Positions 8,655-19,461 of a stretch of DNA of 64,000 nt are shown here, one piece after another. The stretch is from positions 83,961,219 through 84,025,218 of the forward strand of contig NC_090728.1 of assembly GCF_036898095.1 (NCBI RefSeq), given 5' to 3'. The DNA comes from Palaemon carinicauda. Its lineage: Eukaryota; Arthropoda; Malacostraca; Decapoda; Palaemonidae. The notes under the pieces were generated by a model. That model was not told the DNA's origin and did no database searches. It saw only the letters and a list, made by a program, of their open reading frames with translations. The stretch's first letter is position 1; each line of letters begins with the position of its first letter. The position numbers and the translations under genes were made by a program.

Positions 8655-8746
8655 CCATCAGGACGCCATGGCTTGAGCCCAAAAAACGGATTTTGAGCGA
8701 AGCGAAAAATCTATTTTTGGGTGAGATAGCCATGGCGTCCTGATGG
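8655..8746. repeat. Internal complementary region (ICR), copy 1
   Basis: A 92-bp segment that equals the reverse complement of the right end joined through T6 to the left end (the circle junction). Its centre reads CCC-A6-CGG, the complement of CCG-T6-GGG found at 9206-9217. Its two edges are themselves inverted repeats of 19 bp (CCATCAGGACGCCATGGCT and its complement). In DIRS-1 models this region templates the joining of the ends into a circle. Confidence 0.9.
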
Positions 8747-8821
8747 ACCCTCCCTACTACTTCGTTCAGTTTGTTCCCACCCTACACAATTGTATCATGG
8801 TGATGAGCAGCAACTGGCGCC

Positions 8822-9167
8822 AGGATAAAGACGCGCGTGACGTCATTAGAGCAATGGCGTCCGTTTGTTTACGTCTCGAGTATCAGTAGTAGCCACGAGT
8901 GAGATTAGCTGTGGAACGGCTCCCAGCTATTCTCAGCCCTTACACACCGAAGCGTTAACTCTGTTCGGGGTGGAGATAGCTATGTGGCACGACCAGACAT
9001 GCGTGTCCCCTGTTGTATTACGATGTCTTAAAGGGAAACCTTTGAGATACTCGCTCCAGAAGTTAGAATTCTGTGATAACCTGTGGTTAAATTCTCTGGG
9101 AATATCTTAGTAGTCTTATACCCAAGGAAGCTACCAAACAGGAACCTTCCATCAGGACGCCATGGCT
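8822..9167. repeat. Copy 1 right inverted terminal repeat (346 bp)
   Basis: Inverted match of 455-800. The 81-codon frame found in it is the mirror of the frame in the left ITR and is not treated as a gene. A further 41 bp beyond it (to 9208) is unique to the right end and is also copied into the ICR. Confidence 0.92.
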
Positions 9168-9221
9168 ATCTCACCCAAAAATAGATTTTTCGCTTCGCTC
9201 AAAATCCGTTTTTTGGGCTCA

Positions 9222-9565
9222 AGCCATGGCGTCCTGATGGAAGGTTCCTTTTTGGTAGCTTCCTTGGGTATATAACTACTAAGATATTCCCAGAGAATTT
9301 AACCACAGGTTATCACAGAATTCTAACTTCTGGAGCGAGTATCCTAAAGGTTTCCCTTTTAAGACATCGTATATCAACAGGGGACGCATGTATTAACGCG
9401 CCACATAGCTATCTACACCCTAAACAGAGTTAACACTTCGGTGTGTAGGGGCAGAGAATAGCTGGGAGCCGTTCCACAGCTAATCTCGTTCGTGGCTACT
9501 TTTGGTACTCGAGACGTAAACAAACGGGCGCCATTGCTAAATGACGTCACGTCCGTCCTCATCCT
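9222..9565. repeat. Copy 2 left inverted terminal repeat
   Basis: 344 bp, inverted match of 17673-18016. Carries the GTATTAACGCGCC variant shared with copies 3-5 and not with copy 1. Confidence 0.9.
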
Positions 9566-9633
9566 TCTGCTAGTAGCTCGCCTATCTTAGACGGATTTTC
9601 CCTACGCTCTTTTTATCAACCTGCATCTTCGTC

Positions 9634-9708
9634 ATGTCGCTACCTTCTGCCTCGTCTTCTTCTGGAAAGTTGAGTACAAGGTTCCAGTATTGTTTAATTA
9701 AGCTCTGA
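9634..9708 (+). CDS. Conserved short upstream ORF, copy 2 (24 codons)
   Basis: Begins MSLPSASSSSGKLSTR and ends at TGA after YCLIKL. Same position as 869-949 in copy 1, two codons shorter because TGG is TGA. A donor-like GTAAAGT follows, as in the other copies. Confidence 0.5.
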   Translation: MSLPSASSSSGKLSTRFQYCLIKL

Positions 9709-11912
9709 CCGTAAAGTAAATTTTACTTTTCAAGATAATTGATGTTTTGTGGCAGAGCTGTGCCTCAACCGGACCCGCCATTTTATGGCGTCGTTGTTGT
9801 TCTGCATTCCTTATTTAGTTAGCCCCAACAACGTTTTCCGGCCTTATTAACTAATCGATACTATTAGTTTATTTAGTCTTCATAGCTAGGAACTTTTATA
9901 TCGTGTTTTGACGCTTTTTTATCGGTCATCGACTGACCCCATACCAGTTGGCTACTATAGCCCCCAGGCCAGAGCGCCTATATCAGTGTTCATGCATGAT
10001 ATTTTGCAGTGATCCTAGGCTAACTTATGAAGATAGTGGCATTATTTTACAATACTTTTGACTGTGATGCAAGTATTTTCGCCTTCAGGGACCATATAGG
10101 GGACAGGTTAGATAGTGTGTCTTTCTAACCTAACCTACAAGTAGGACCCCTATATGCTTCCTTCATCCCCTGCCTTAGGGCATCCCCTCTGTGTAGCCTT
10201 GCTCCCCCTACCACGTAAGGGGATCAAGCTCATATCAGAGTATATTATCGCCTCTCTGTCCTCCCTAAGGGAATGATCCCCCCCTTAGGGCTGCGTCCGA
10301 GAGTGAGGAACGGCTAGTCCTTCCTCTATTGCTGGGGCTAGGTTTCCGACCTTCCCTGCAATAGCGATACGTCTTCCATCCTTCCTAGTTCAGGATGTAC
10401 ATCCCTGCTCTAGGTTAGGTTTTGGAGGGGTTAGTTTTGTTCCTTGCTGAAACGATACCCATGCACTGTTTTCAGTCAAGCTGCCTTACCTTAGGCTATG
10501 GAGTGTCCTCCCTTCCTTGATGGCCGCTCTGGTACAGAACCCCCTCCACGGAAGACCCTTCTCTTCTCCCCTCCCCACCTATCTCTTGTATGGCCTAGCC
10601 TATACTTAGGTTAGTCTATACCCATCTGTCCCCTGTCCTACAACTCCTCCTTAGGGTGGAGTGATAGGGCTACCTTGAGCTTCTGTGTGCAGTCTGCTCT
10701 GGTACATATACCCTTCATAGTGTCCTATGGGGTTAGCCACTGGATGCGTTCTGTATGCAGGGGTTTCCCCCCCCCCCCGCTCTTGTGTGTCCCCTGGCCC
10801 TCCCTTGGGCTACCTTAGCTCCCGGTCCTCTGCGGCCCCTGCTTCTGGGTGATAGGGTCAGCCTCTATCATGGGTACACCCACTCAGGTGGGATGTCTGG
10901 GGGTCCGTGGCCGGACCCCTACATCCCTCCTTCTGTCTCTTTCACTATCCGGGTGCCGGTCCCTTGCCGCCTCCACTGTCGGTGATACCCACCTCCTACC
11001 TTGGTGACTCATCCCTTAACCTCTCGGCCGCCAGTCCTCCGTGTGCCGGGGGACTGCCGCCTGCCGCCGGCTTCCAGCCGATGGCTCTCCATCCTTCCTC
11101 ATAGCTTGGTCGTCCGTCCGCCGGCCAGCCCCCGGAGTGCCGGCATCCGCCGCCGGCATCCGCCGCCGGCAGTCCGGTTCTGCTATAACCATCCTTGTTC
11201 CTGTCACCAAGCCGGCAACCCCCGGCTGCCGGAGCCGCCGCTCCCTCCGCCGGCGTGCCGCCGCTGCGCCGGCGGCCGCCACCCGCCACCCTGGTATTAC
11301 TCTTGACTTCTATATTGTCTGTCCTAATGCCAGAAACTCTGCTGGAGCGGCCTCCGGCGTGCCGGCGGTCTGCCGGAACCTTCCGGAGGCGTCAAGGCGA
11401 CTTGCACCCCCTTCTACTAGCTATCATCTGATATTGATAGCCCTACACTGCAACCAGATGACTTGTTTACGTAAATGGATCGGTATCTTATTACCGTTCT
11501 ATTGGTAATCATGCTGTCTTCTTGCATATCACAGATTTCCAGCATGCTGTGTGTATCTTAGCACGGCTGGTTGCCGGAAACCGTTACCCTATGGGATCTT
11601 TAGTCCCCTATTCTGGAACTGAGTGGCCTCAGTCCCAACCTTATATCCTTGACAATTCCCAATAGAATTCTATCTGCCCTACGGACTTTCTATATTGAAT
11701 TCTATCCTGTGCCTTCGGTCACTTCGGATTGTCCACGGATGAAGGTTACGGTAACCAGCCGGGCGGGATGCACAGAGTATGTACCTATCCTATCTCAGCC
11801 CTTCCTCTGTGCATCACACCCTTTATCAAGTTAAAATTAATGATTAATATTAACTTTAGTTTAAGAGTCATTCTTATGACCCCCCCATACTCATTTTCTC
11901 TTTCTTTTACAG
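9709..11912 (+). other. Copy 2 leader region with splice-acceptor-like end
   Basis: Non-coding. Holds the inverted repeat CGCCAT-TTT-ATGGCG (9776-9790), a 12-C run (10767-10778), GC-rich GCCGGC-dense sequence (about 10950-11400), and a pyrimidine tract ending TTTTACAG at 11912. Confidence 0.6.
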
Positions 11913-11921
11913 GAGGAGCAG

Positions 11922-13838
11922 ATGAAATGTGATCACGACTTCTGCGCCGTGAAACGCCCGCACTTCTACGGGCATACGGCGTGTAGGACCCACGCCCCTT
12001 GTGCCAACAAGAAAGGGGATTTGAAGTTCTGGGACCCGCAGAACTGTATGGTCTGCCAGGATTGCCTAGTCGATGCCTTTCATAATCCTCCCTCAGCGGA
12101 GGTCAGGGACACTTCTCGGGATAAGCTACGCAAGTGGGTGCGTGGCTTCCAGAAGAACGCCACTGGACCATACCTGGCCACTGAAGAAATGAGGTCCCTT
12201 CTGTTCCCTAAGGCCTTCCCCGATTCTGTGGTGCCCAAAGAACTGATCCCCACTGTCCAGATCACGGTGGAACCAGACGTAGTCATGGCCCAGTCCATGC
12301 ACGAGTGCCACCTGGATTCCGAGAACGACGAACATATATCGGATATTTCGGAGGGCACGGAGAAGACCCTTATGGCCCAAGGTGCGGAAGATGAAGAGGA
12401 CCAGGTGGAATACACCGAGTCGGAGCAGGAGGTCGCTCCGCCTTCCAGCACCGCCCCTACTCCTACACCGACGGAAGTGTCTCTCCCGTCTACCTCCGCT
12501 ACCCCGGAACCCATTCCATCCGCCCAAGAGATGTTCCGGATGATCAAAGCCATTAGGGACGACAGGCTTAAAGAAACTCACGAGTTCATCAGGTCCATGA
12601 AGGGGTCCAAAGAACCAAAGAAGATCTCGGTTAAGGATCTCCCTGCATGCTCACATGCCAACCCCTGGAGGTATGCCGAGCATATGGTTATCGCGACCGG
12701 CAGGATCTTTATCAGCGATAAGATCGGCACGGTTCCCCTGGAAGATGTGGAGTTCTTCCCGAACTTTGAGGCTTACCCGGACTGTTACGTCCGGCTTCGT
12801 TCTGAACCTGCCTCTAAAGAAGAGACCGAACCCAAGGAGGGGATAGTGTTCGATCTCTCGAAGGCCCAGGCTATGCTAGCCGCCGCATTTAAAAGTAGGG
12901 GTTTTACCTGCTCTAAGCTTCCGGCCCTGAGCAAGAAGCACCCTAATTACGTCGCACCCGACGATGCAGTCCTTCCCTTCATGGAAAAGGCCTTCGCTGC
13001 GTGCCACAAGGCTGTGGAAGAAGGAAAACCCTGCCCTGCACTGGAAGAGTGCAGACCCTTCTCCATAGTAACTCCCCCCGACGCTCGACACTGGAAGGAT
13101 ATCCAGCATACATTCGTGGTGGGAAAGCTAGATCCTGACGTAGCCGGACGTCAGTTTAACGAAGACCTCCCGAAACTCAACGACCACCTCCTTCGTCGGG
13201 AACAAGATACGAAGGAAAGGCTTGCAGCATCCATGTTCCACAAGGTACAACTTGATATCATGGCTTGTGACACCAGAGTCCCAGACCACTACATGGTACT
13301 CGCCAAATCCCACATGGCAACTCTGGTGAAGGATTTGTACCACTTCATGAAGGCTTGGAGAGCCTGTCGAGAATTCGTGTTCTCAGGTGCCACTGTGAAA
13401 CACGAACCCCGGAGGCTGATTTCCTCCAACATCTGGGGTAAGCACCTCTTTCCCTCTGACCTCGTGAAAGAGATCACCGACAAGGCCGCCACGGAGAACA
13501 GGAACCTTCTTCACAAGTGGGGCATGTCGAAGAAGAGGAAATCCTCCCAGGACGACGGACCTCAACCTAAGAGGAAATCCTCCAAGCAGAAACCCCAGCA
13601 ACGTCAACAGAGACGGCAGTTTCCGGGACCCGCTACTCCCCAAGTGGCAGCTCAGCCTCAGCAGACCTTTCAGCTGGTCACCCAACCGGTCTTGTCACAG
13701 TCGCCGGTTTTCACCCCTGCTTTCGAGCAACAGACAACTACCTTTCGTCCCAAAGGTAGAGGCTCAAACAGAGGTGCAGGCAGAGATGCATCTCGCCGTC
13801 CCTCCAGAGGCAGAGGAGGAAGGGGAGCTAGCGTCTGA
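11922..13838 (+). CDS. DIRS gag-like protein, copy 2 (C-terminus shortened)
   Basis: 638-aa frame, clearly the same protein as 3101-5050: N-terminal Cys/His cluster, acidic Pro/Thr-rich linker, conserved core, basic KKRK/PKRK segments and RG-rich tail. It stops 11 codons early because GGCCGAGGC is GTCTGAGGC here, giving TGA inside the RG tail. The ATG is present nine bases after the acceptor-like AG. The frame is otherwise open, so a nearly normal product could be made. It overlaps the RT frame as in copy 1. Confidence 0.82.
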   Translation: MKCDHDFCAVKRPHFYGHTACRTHAPCANKKGDLKFWDPQNCMVCQDCLVDAFHNPPSAEVRDTSRDKLRKWVRGFQKNATGPYLATEEMRSLLFPKAFPDSVVPKELIPTVQITVEPDVVMAQSMHECHLDSENDEHISDISEGTEKTLMAQGAEDEEDQVEYTESEQEVAPPSSTAPTPTPTEVSLPSTSATPEPIPSAQEMFRMIKAIRDDRLKETHEFIRSMKGSKEPKKISVKDLPACSHANPWRYAEHMVIATGRIFISDKIGTVPLEDVEFFPNFEAYPDCYVRLRSEPASKEETEPKEGIVFDLSKAQAMLAAAFKSRGFTCSKLPALSKKHPNYVAPDDAVLPFMEKAFAACHKAVEEGKPCPALEECRPFSIVTPPDARHWKDIQHTFVVGKLDPDVAGRQFNEDLPKLNDHLLRREQDTKERLAASMFHKVQLDIMACDTRVPDHYMVLAKSHMATLVKDLYHFMKAWRACREFVFSGATVKHEPRRLISSNIWGKHLFPSDLVKEITDKAATENRNLLHKWGMSKKRKSSQDDGPQPKRKSSKQKPQQRQQRRQFPGPATPQVAAQPQQTFQLVTQPVLSQSPVFTPAFEQQTTTFRPKGRGSNRGAGRDASRRPSRGRGGRGASV

Positions 13839-15711
13839 GGCAGTAAACCCTCGGGACACCAGAAGCAATGAAGTGCTTCTGGTGGGAGGAAGACTCCGCC
13901 AATTCCAGGATCGTTGGACCTTCGATCCCTGGGCGCACAGCATAGTCAAGAAGGGTTTAGGCTGGAGTTGGACTCAACCACCCCCAACCTTCCAGCAATT
14001 CTTCCAACAATCAACCCCCCTTCTGGAAGAATATATCCTAGATCTCTTGAACAAGAAGGTGATAAGGAGGGTAAAGTCCACCAGGTTCCAAGGAAGACTG
14101 TTTTGCGTCCCCAAGAAAGACTCCGACATACTCAGAGTCATTCTGGACTTATCCCCCCTCAACAAGTTCATAGCGAACGATAAGTTCAAGATGCTGACTC
14201 TTCAACAGATAAGGACCCTTCTGTCTCGAGGTTCTTACACGGTCTCCATTGACCTGGCGGATGCCTACTGGCACGTTCCAATGAACCATCACGCTTCCTC
14301 CTACCTAGGATTTCGACTCCAAAGGAAAAGCTACGCCTTCAGGGCCATGCCCTTCGGCCTCAATGTGGCCCCTCGGATCTTCACAAAGCTGGCGGACGCC
14401 ATAGTACAACAGCTCCGCCTCCGAGACGTCCAGGTGATGGCCTACCTCGACGATTGGCTAGTCTGGGCTCCATCGCCCGAGGATTGTTTAAAATCCTGCA
14501 GCAAAGTCACCCAGTACCTAGAACACCTGGGATTCAAGATAAACACCAAGAAATCTCGCCTCTCTCCAGCTCATTAGTTCCAATAGTTAGGAATCCAATG
14601 GAACCTTCAGTCACACCGCTTTTCCATTCCCCAGAAGAAAAGGAAGGAAATAGCAGGGTCTGTCAAGCGACTACTGAAATCCAAGCGGATCTCAAGACGC
14701 CAGCAGGAACGAGTTCTAGGCTCTCTACAGTTCGCCTCAGTGACAAACCTGGTGCTTCGTGCACAGCTAAAGGATGCCACGGGAGTCTGGAGACGATCTG
14801 CATCCATCGCTCGAAGAGACCTCAAGAGACGGCTCCCAAACAGACTTCGACTTCTCCTCAAGCCGTGGTCGGAAGCAAAGGCCCTGAAAAGGTCCATTCC
14901 TCTTCAACACCCACCTCCATCACTCAACATCCACACGGACGCTTCGCTGGAGGGTTGGGGAGGTCACTCCCACCAAAAACAGGCTCAAGGCACATGGTCT
15001 CCCCTATTCAAGACGTTTCACATCAACATCTTGGAGGCCATGGCGGTCCTTCTAACTCTGAAGAAACTCTCCCCGCCTCCCTCGATCCATATTCGTCTAA
15101 CCCTAGACAACTCGGTGGTAGTTCGATGTCTCAATCGCCAAGGCTCAAGATCGCCCCAGATAAATCAGGTGCTTCTGACAATCTTCCGTCTGGCAGAGAA
15201 GAAGAAATGGCACCTGTCTGCAGTTCACCTACAAGGATTCCGCAACGTGACGGCGGACGCTCTATCTCGGACAAGCCCGATAGAGTCGGAATGGTCTCTA
15301 GACGCAAGATCATTCTCCTTCATCTCTCACCAAGTCCCAGAACTTCAGATCGATCTCTTCGCAACGAGCGACAACAATCAACTTCCTCGTTATGTGGCCC
15401 CGTACGAGGACCCCAAGGCAGAAGCAGTGGACGCCATGTCACTGGACTAGAACAGATGGTCCAAGATCTACCTGTTCCCTCCCACCAACCTTCTGCTGAA
15501 AGTCCTCTCCAAGCTGAGAACCTTCAAAGGAACAGCGGCCCTAGTGGCCCCCAAGTGGCCCCGGAGCAACTGGTACCCCCTGGTCCTGGAGCTGCAGCCC
15601 ACGCTGATCCCTCTCCCGGGCCCAGTTCTCTCCCAACAAGTACAGAAGTCGACTGTCTTCGCTTCATCATCGAAAATCAGGGACCTTCATCTCATGATTT
15701 TCTCTCCCTAG
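13774..15711 (+). pseudogene. DIRS RT/RNase H/MT-like ORF, copy 2 (three stops)
   Basis: Homologous to the first two thirds of the copy 1 polyprotein. RT motifs including YLDDWLVWAPS are intact, then two close stops occur near 14575-14589 (AAG to TAG and TGG to TAG), followed by an open RNase H part (HTDASLEGWGG) and another TGG-to-TAG stop at about 15449. The frame ends at TAG 15709-15711 after LMIFSP. This is its natural end, because with five C in the tract at about 15586-15590 the recombinase lies in the -1 frame. Not functional as it stands. Confidence 0.85.
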
Positions 15712-16682
15712 CCGCAAAGAAGAGGTTTGGGATCTCGAAGAAAAGTCTAGACTTCCTCGAGGAATACAAGACCGAATCCACAAGACGACAATACGAATCA
15801 TCTTGGAGAAAATGGGTCTCATTCGTCAAGGCAAAAAATCCTAAGGAAATCACCATTGATTTCTGCATGTCCTTCTTCATTCACCTTCATTGACAGGGAT
15901 TAGCAGCCAATAAGATCTCTACTTGCAAATCGGCCTTGACTAGACCACTGTTGTATGCCTTCCAAATTGATCTGTCCAGCGACATCTTCAATAAACTGCC
16001 GAAAGCATGCGCTCGTCTACGCCCAGCACCCCCACCGAAACCGATCTCCTGGTTATTGGACAAGGTGCTCCAATTCGCCTCCAACTTGGATAATGATTCA
16101 TGCCCTCTCAAGGATCTGACTCAGAAAGTTATATTTCTCTTTGCTCTTGCTTCAGGAGCCCGAGTCAGCGAAATAGTGGCATTATCAAGAGAAGAGGGTC
16201 ACATCCTGTTTACTGATTCAGGAGACATTACCCTCTCCCCGGATCCGACGTTTCTCGCCAAAAACGAATTACCCACCAAAAGATGGGGCCCCTGGAGAAT
16301 ATGCCCCCTGAAGGAAGATGCCTCTCTATGCCCAGTAGAGAGCCTCAAGGTCTATCTTTGCAGAACTTCGAACTTTGGTGGAGGCCAACTCTTCAAAGGA
16401 GAAACATCGGGCAGCGACCTGTCACTGAAACAACTAAGAGCGAAAATCACCTACTTCATTCGCAGAGCGGATCCTGACAGTACACCCGCCGGTCACGATC
16501 CTAGAAAAGTTGCATCGTCTCTGAATTTCTTTCAGAGTATGGACTTCGAAAGCCTGAAAAGCTTCACAGACTGGAAGTCCTCGCGTGTTTTCTTCAAACA
16601 TTATGCGAAACTAGTGCACGAAGTCAAACATTTTGTGGTAGCCGCAGGTAGTGTTTTGAAACCTGCACCTAACTCTGCATAG
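15621..16682 (+). pseudogene. DIRS tyrosine recombinase, copy 2 (one stop)
   Basis: Recombinase frame, -1 relative to the RT frame. The catalytic set is visible: GARVSE, GHDPRK and FKHYAK. One nonsense change interrupts it (GGA to TGA at 15891-15893, after FFIHLH). Otherwise it runs open to the normal end PAPNSA. The same frame is open upstream to 14454 through the RNase H region. Confidence 0.82.
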
Positions 16683-17501
16683 AACAGCGAGTTACTTGGG
16701 ACTCTAACTCTTTGGGTGCCTATGTTGACCCTCGAGCGATACGTAGTGATGTCGAAAACACTTAGTGCTTTCTTATAACTGTTTTTATCCCAGGTGAAAT
16801 GTCATAGTCGTCACACGAGTGCCGCATGCCTAGAGCATGATGTGTTTTAATTAAAGACTGACGTTCCTCGAGAACGAGTGCCTACTAATAAATTTGAAAT
16901 TCCCTTTCAGATTCAAGAGCAAGTCTTTATTACTGTATACATTATAATTTACTGTAAATTAACTTTACTTATTACTGCAATTCATTTAATTTTCTGCAAT
17001 TGTGAAATAAAATTCCTATTTTATTACTTGTGCGTCTCAATCCGCTCCTACTTATACTATGAAATACATGCCTGTCATAGTTTTATTATCCCCTTCCTTA
17101 TGGTTCATGGAGATACTAAGGTCCTAACCCTTATTATATATTCACCTTTGCAATGTAATATTCCAATACGAATACTTACTCTTCATACCCTAGAGACGAA
17201 ACTATCCTTCTCTACATACAGTGTCCAACCACCACTTGTCTGCCTTCGAGAATGTTCCGATACGAATGCCAACCATTCAGTCTCGTCTCCAAGTTCTTCA
17301 GGTTCTTCTAGCAAGGTGAATAGCCCTTCGATAACCACTTTGATCTCGGCATGGCCCGTGGGAACTTCACTGCCAAGGGGGGCAGGAAGGTTCTTCCCTA
17401 CGGTTCTTTTATTAAGATTTCTCTGCTACCTTGTTCAAAGCCTTTGGCACTTACCCAATAGGGGAAAATCTACCACGATACATTGATTCTCTGGTATTCT
17501 T
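16683..17501 (+). other. Copy 2 3' untranslated region
   Basis: No gene seen. Contains the palindromic poly(A) signal at 17006-17025. A 202-codon frame across it is not shared by the other copies. Confidence 0.55.
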
Positions 17502-17593
17502 CCATCAGGACGCCATGGCTTGAGCCCAAAAAGCGGATTTTGAGCGAAGCGAAAAATCTATTTTTGGGTGAGATAGCCATGGCGTCCTGATGG
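17502..17593. repeat. ICR, copy 2
   Basis: Complement of the joined ends. The centre is CCC-AAAAAG-CGG, so one base of the A6 core differs from the ends it mirrors. Both 19-bp palindromic edges are kept. Confidence 0.88.
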
Positions 17594-17672
17594 ACCCTCC
17601 CTGCTACTTCGTCCAGTTTTTAGGTCCCACCCTGCTCTGCTGTATCATGGTGATCGGCAAGCAACTGGCTTC

Positions 17673-18016
17673 AGGATGAGGATGGACGTGACGTCATTTA
17701 GCAATGGCGCCCGTTTGTTTACGTCTCGAGTACCAAAAGTAGCCACGAACGAGATTAGCTGTGGAACGGCTCCCAGCTATTCTCCGCCCCTACACACCGA
17801 AGTGTTAACTCTGTTGGGGGTGTAGATAGCTATGTGGCGCGTTAATACATGCGTCCCCTGTTGATATACGATGTCTTAAAAGGGAAACCTTTAGGATACT
17901 CGCTCCAGAAGTTAGAATTCTGTGATAACCTGTGGTTAAATTCTCTGGGAATATCTTAGTAGTTATATACCCAAGGAAGCTACCAAAAAGGAACCTTCCA
18001 TCAGGATGCCATGGCT
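17673..18016. repeat. Copy 2 right inverted terminal repeat
   Basis: 344 bp, inverted match of 9222-9565. The right-end extension follows to CCG at 18057. Confidence 0.9.
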
Positions 18017-18061
18017 ATCTCACCCAAAAATAGATTTTTCGCTTCGCTCAAAATCCGTTTT

Positions 18062-18962
18062 GTGTCCTGCAACTCAATATCGTGTTCTAAAAGATTAGTC
18101 AAACTCAATTTATCACTAACAGTTTCTGGATAATTTGAAAACACATTGTATAATTCCCTTGTTTTTTCTTCCTCTAAGCTAGAATTAAACAACGTGAAAT
18201 TATTAAGAACATCAGAGTTCTCCTCAAAAGTAATCTCTCTCTGCGACACGGTTACAACTGGCATTGGACGTTCATTATATTTCTTTAGCAAGTTGACGTG
18301 CAACCACTTAGCTCTACGCCTACCCATATCAATTAAGTAATTCAAATTTCCCCTTTTTTCTATGATAGGAAATGGACCTTCGAACTTATAAGATAATGAG
18401 GGACCTTCTTTCTGGACTAATACTAAGACTTTATCACCCACGTGGAAAATTCTGTCTTTAGCTTTAAGATCGTACTTTCTTTTAGTTTCCCCTTGACGGT
18501 TGCTCTCGTTTTCTTTTGCCATCTGCCAGGCTTTCCTTAAATCCTCTTTGTGATCTTCGATATTCTGTCTATAATCCTTTCTACCTTCTTCTTGCATTAA
18601 CTTACACTTTAAAATTTCTAAAGGTCCTTTAGCGGTGTGACCGAACAACAAAACAAAATTGCTAAATCCCGTAGTGTCATTAGGAGTTAATCGTAAAGCC
18701 AACAAGACAAAAGGTAACTTTTCTTCCCAATCATGTTCGAAATTATTACACAACTTCTTTAAGCAACTTTTCAACGTTTGATGAAAACGTTCAACAATTC
18801 CTTGTGATTCAGGGTGGTACGGGGTGGAAGTTACAAGTTTGATCCCTAACACTTTCATTTTGTCTCTGAAATACTTTGATACAAAATTGCTACCATTATC
18901 ACTCTGTATAACGCAAGGAAGTCCAAATTTAGAGAAATAGTTCAGCAAGCGTTTAACTACAG
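18062..18962 (-). pseudogene. Gypsy (Gmr1-like) integrase core and C-terminus running into RT
   Basis: About 300 codons of Gypsy polyprotein with no stop. Integrase core motifs are present: IQSDNGSNF with the second catalytic Asp, and the TSTPYHPESQGIVERFHQ stretch with the third acidic residue (Glu). A chromodomain-less C-terminus follows (FEGPFPI, WLHVNLLKKY). The chain then runs on into LTNLLEHDIELQDTK, the segment that normally lies just before Gypsy RT. Integrase therefore precedes RT in one chain, the Gmr1 arrangement rather than the usual Gypsy order. The frame continues left at 441 and right at 37961 once the DIRS blocks are removed. Its edges are T/A tracts. Confidence 0.9.
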
Positions 18963-18974
18963 TTTTTGGGCTCA

Positions 18975-19318
18975 AGCCATGGCGTCCTGATGGAAGGTTC
19001 CTTTTTGGTAGCTTCCTTGGGTATATAACTACTAAATATTCCCAGAGAATTTAACCACAGGTTTATCACAGAATTCTAACTTCTGGAGCGAGTATCCTAA
19101 AGGTTTCCCTTTAAGACATCGTATATCAATAGGAGACGCATGTATTAACGCGCCACATAGCTATCTGCACCCCACATAAAGTTAACACTTCGATGTGTAG
19201 GGGCGGAGAATAGCTGGGGAGCCGTTCCACAGCTAATCTCGTCCGTGGCTACTTTTGGTACTCGAGACGTAAACAAACAGGTGCCATTGCTAAATGACGT
19301 CACGTCCGTCCTCATCCT
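18975..19318. repeat. Copy 3 left inverted terminal repeat
   Basis: 344 bp, close to the inverted right repeat 27477-27818 (342 bp). The two now differ by a few substitutions and small indels, so this copy is older than copy 1. Contains TGACGTCA. Confidence 0.88.
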
Positions 19319-19386
19319 TCGCTTAGTAGCTTGCCTTACTAGACGGATTTTTCTCTGTGCGTATCTTATCGACTTGCATCTTAGCC

Positions 19387-19461
19387 ATGTCTCTACCCTC
19401 GGCCTCCCCTTCTTCTGGAAAGTTGAGTACAAGGTTCCAGTATTGTTTAAATAAGCTCTGA
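19387..19461 (+). CDS. Conserved short upstream ORF, copy 3 (24 codons)
   Basis: Begins MSLPSASPSSGKLSTR and ends YCLNKL before TGA. Two serine codons and one proline codon differ synonymously from copy 1. Confidence 0.5.
   Translation: MSLPSASPSSGKLSTRFQYCLNKL

Larger units (their letters stand above)
448..9208 (+). mobile_element. DIRS1-like retrotransposon, copy 1 (complete, open frames)
   Basis: Complete tyrosine-recombinase retrotransposon of 8.76 kb. Order: left ITR 455-800, short upstream ORF 869-949, leader, gag 3101-5050, RT/RNase H/recombinase 4734-7862, palindromic poly(A) signal 8175-8194, ICR 8655-8746, right ITR 8822-9167 and a right-end extension to CCG at 9208. The left edge is T6 (442-447) after Gypsy RT sequence. 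The right edge is T6 (9209-9214) shared with copy 2. Its two ITRs are the same length and, as far as I could compare by eye, identical, and both main frames are uninterrupted. It is the best-preserved copy here. No target duplication is visible, as expected of recombinase-based insertion. Confidence 0.95.
9215..18057 (+). mobile_element. DIRS1-like retrotransposon, copy 2 (complete, mutated)
   Basis: Second unit of block A, 8.84 kb, joined head to tail to copy 1 through T6 at 9209-9214. On the right, CCG and T4 (18058-18061) lead into Gypsy sequence that continues the fragment at 143-441. Its ITRs (9222-9565, 17673-18016, both 344 bp) agree with each other but differ from those of copy 1, so copies 1 and 2 are separate insertions rather than a local duplication. 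The ICR is at 17502-17593, with one A changed to G in the central A6. Gag is nearly whole; RT and recombinase carry stops. Confidence 0.93.

Noticed and set aside
448..18057. Simple segmental duplication of one DIRS to give copies 1 and 2
   Set aside because: Each copy has its own matched ITR pair, and the two pairs differ, which a local duplication would not produce.
17502..18057. CRISPR-like repeats from the recurring 20-30 bp palindromic words
   Set aside because: They are ICR and terminal-repeat copies of a eukaryotic retrotransposon, without regular spacers.
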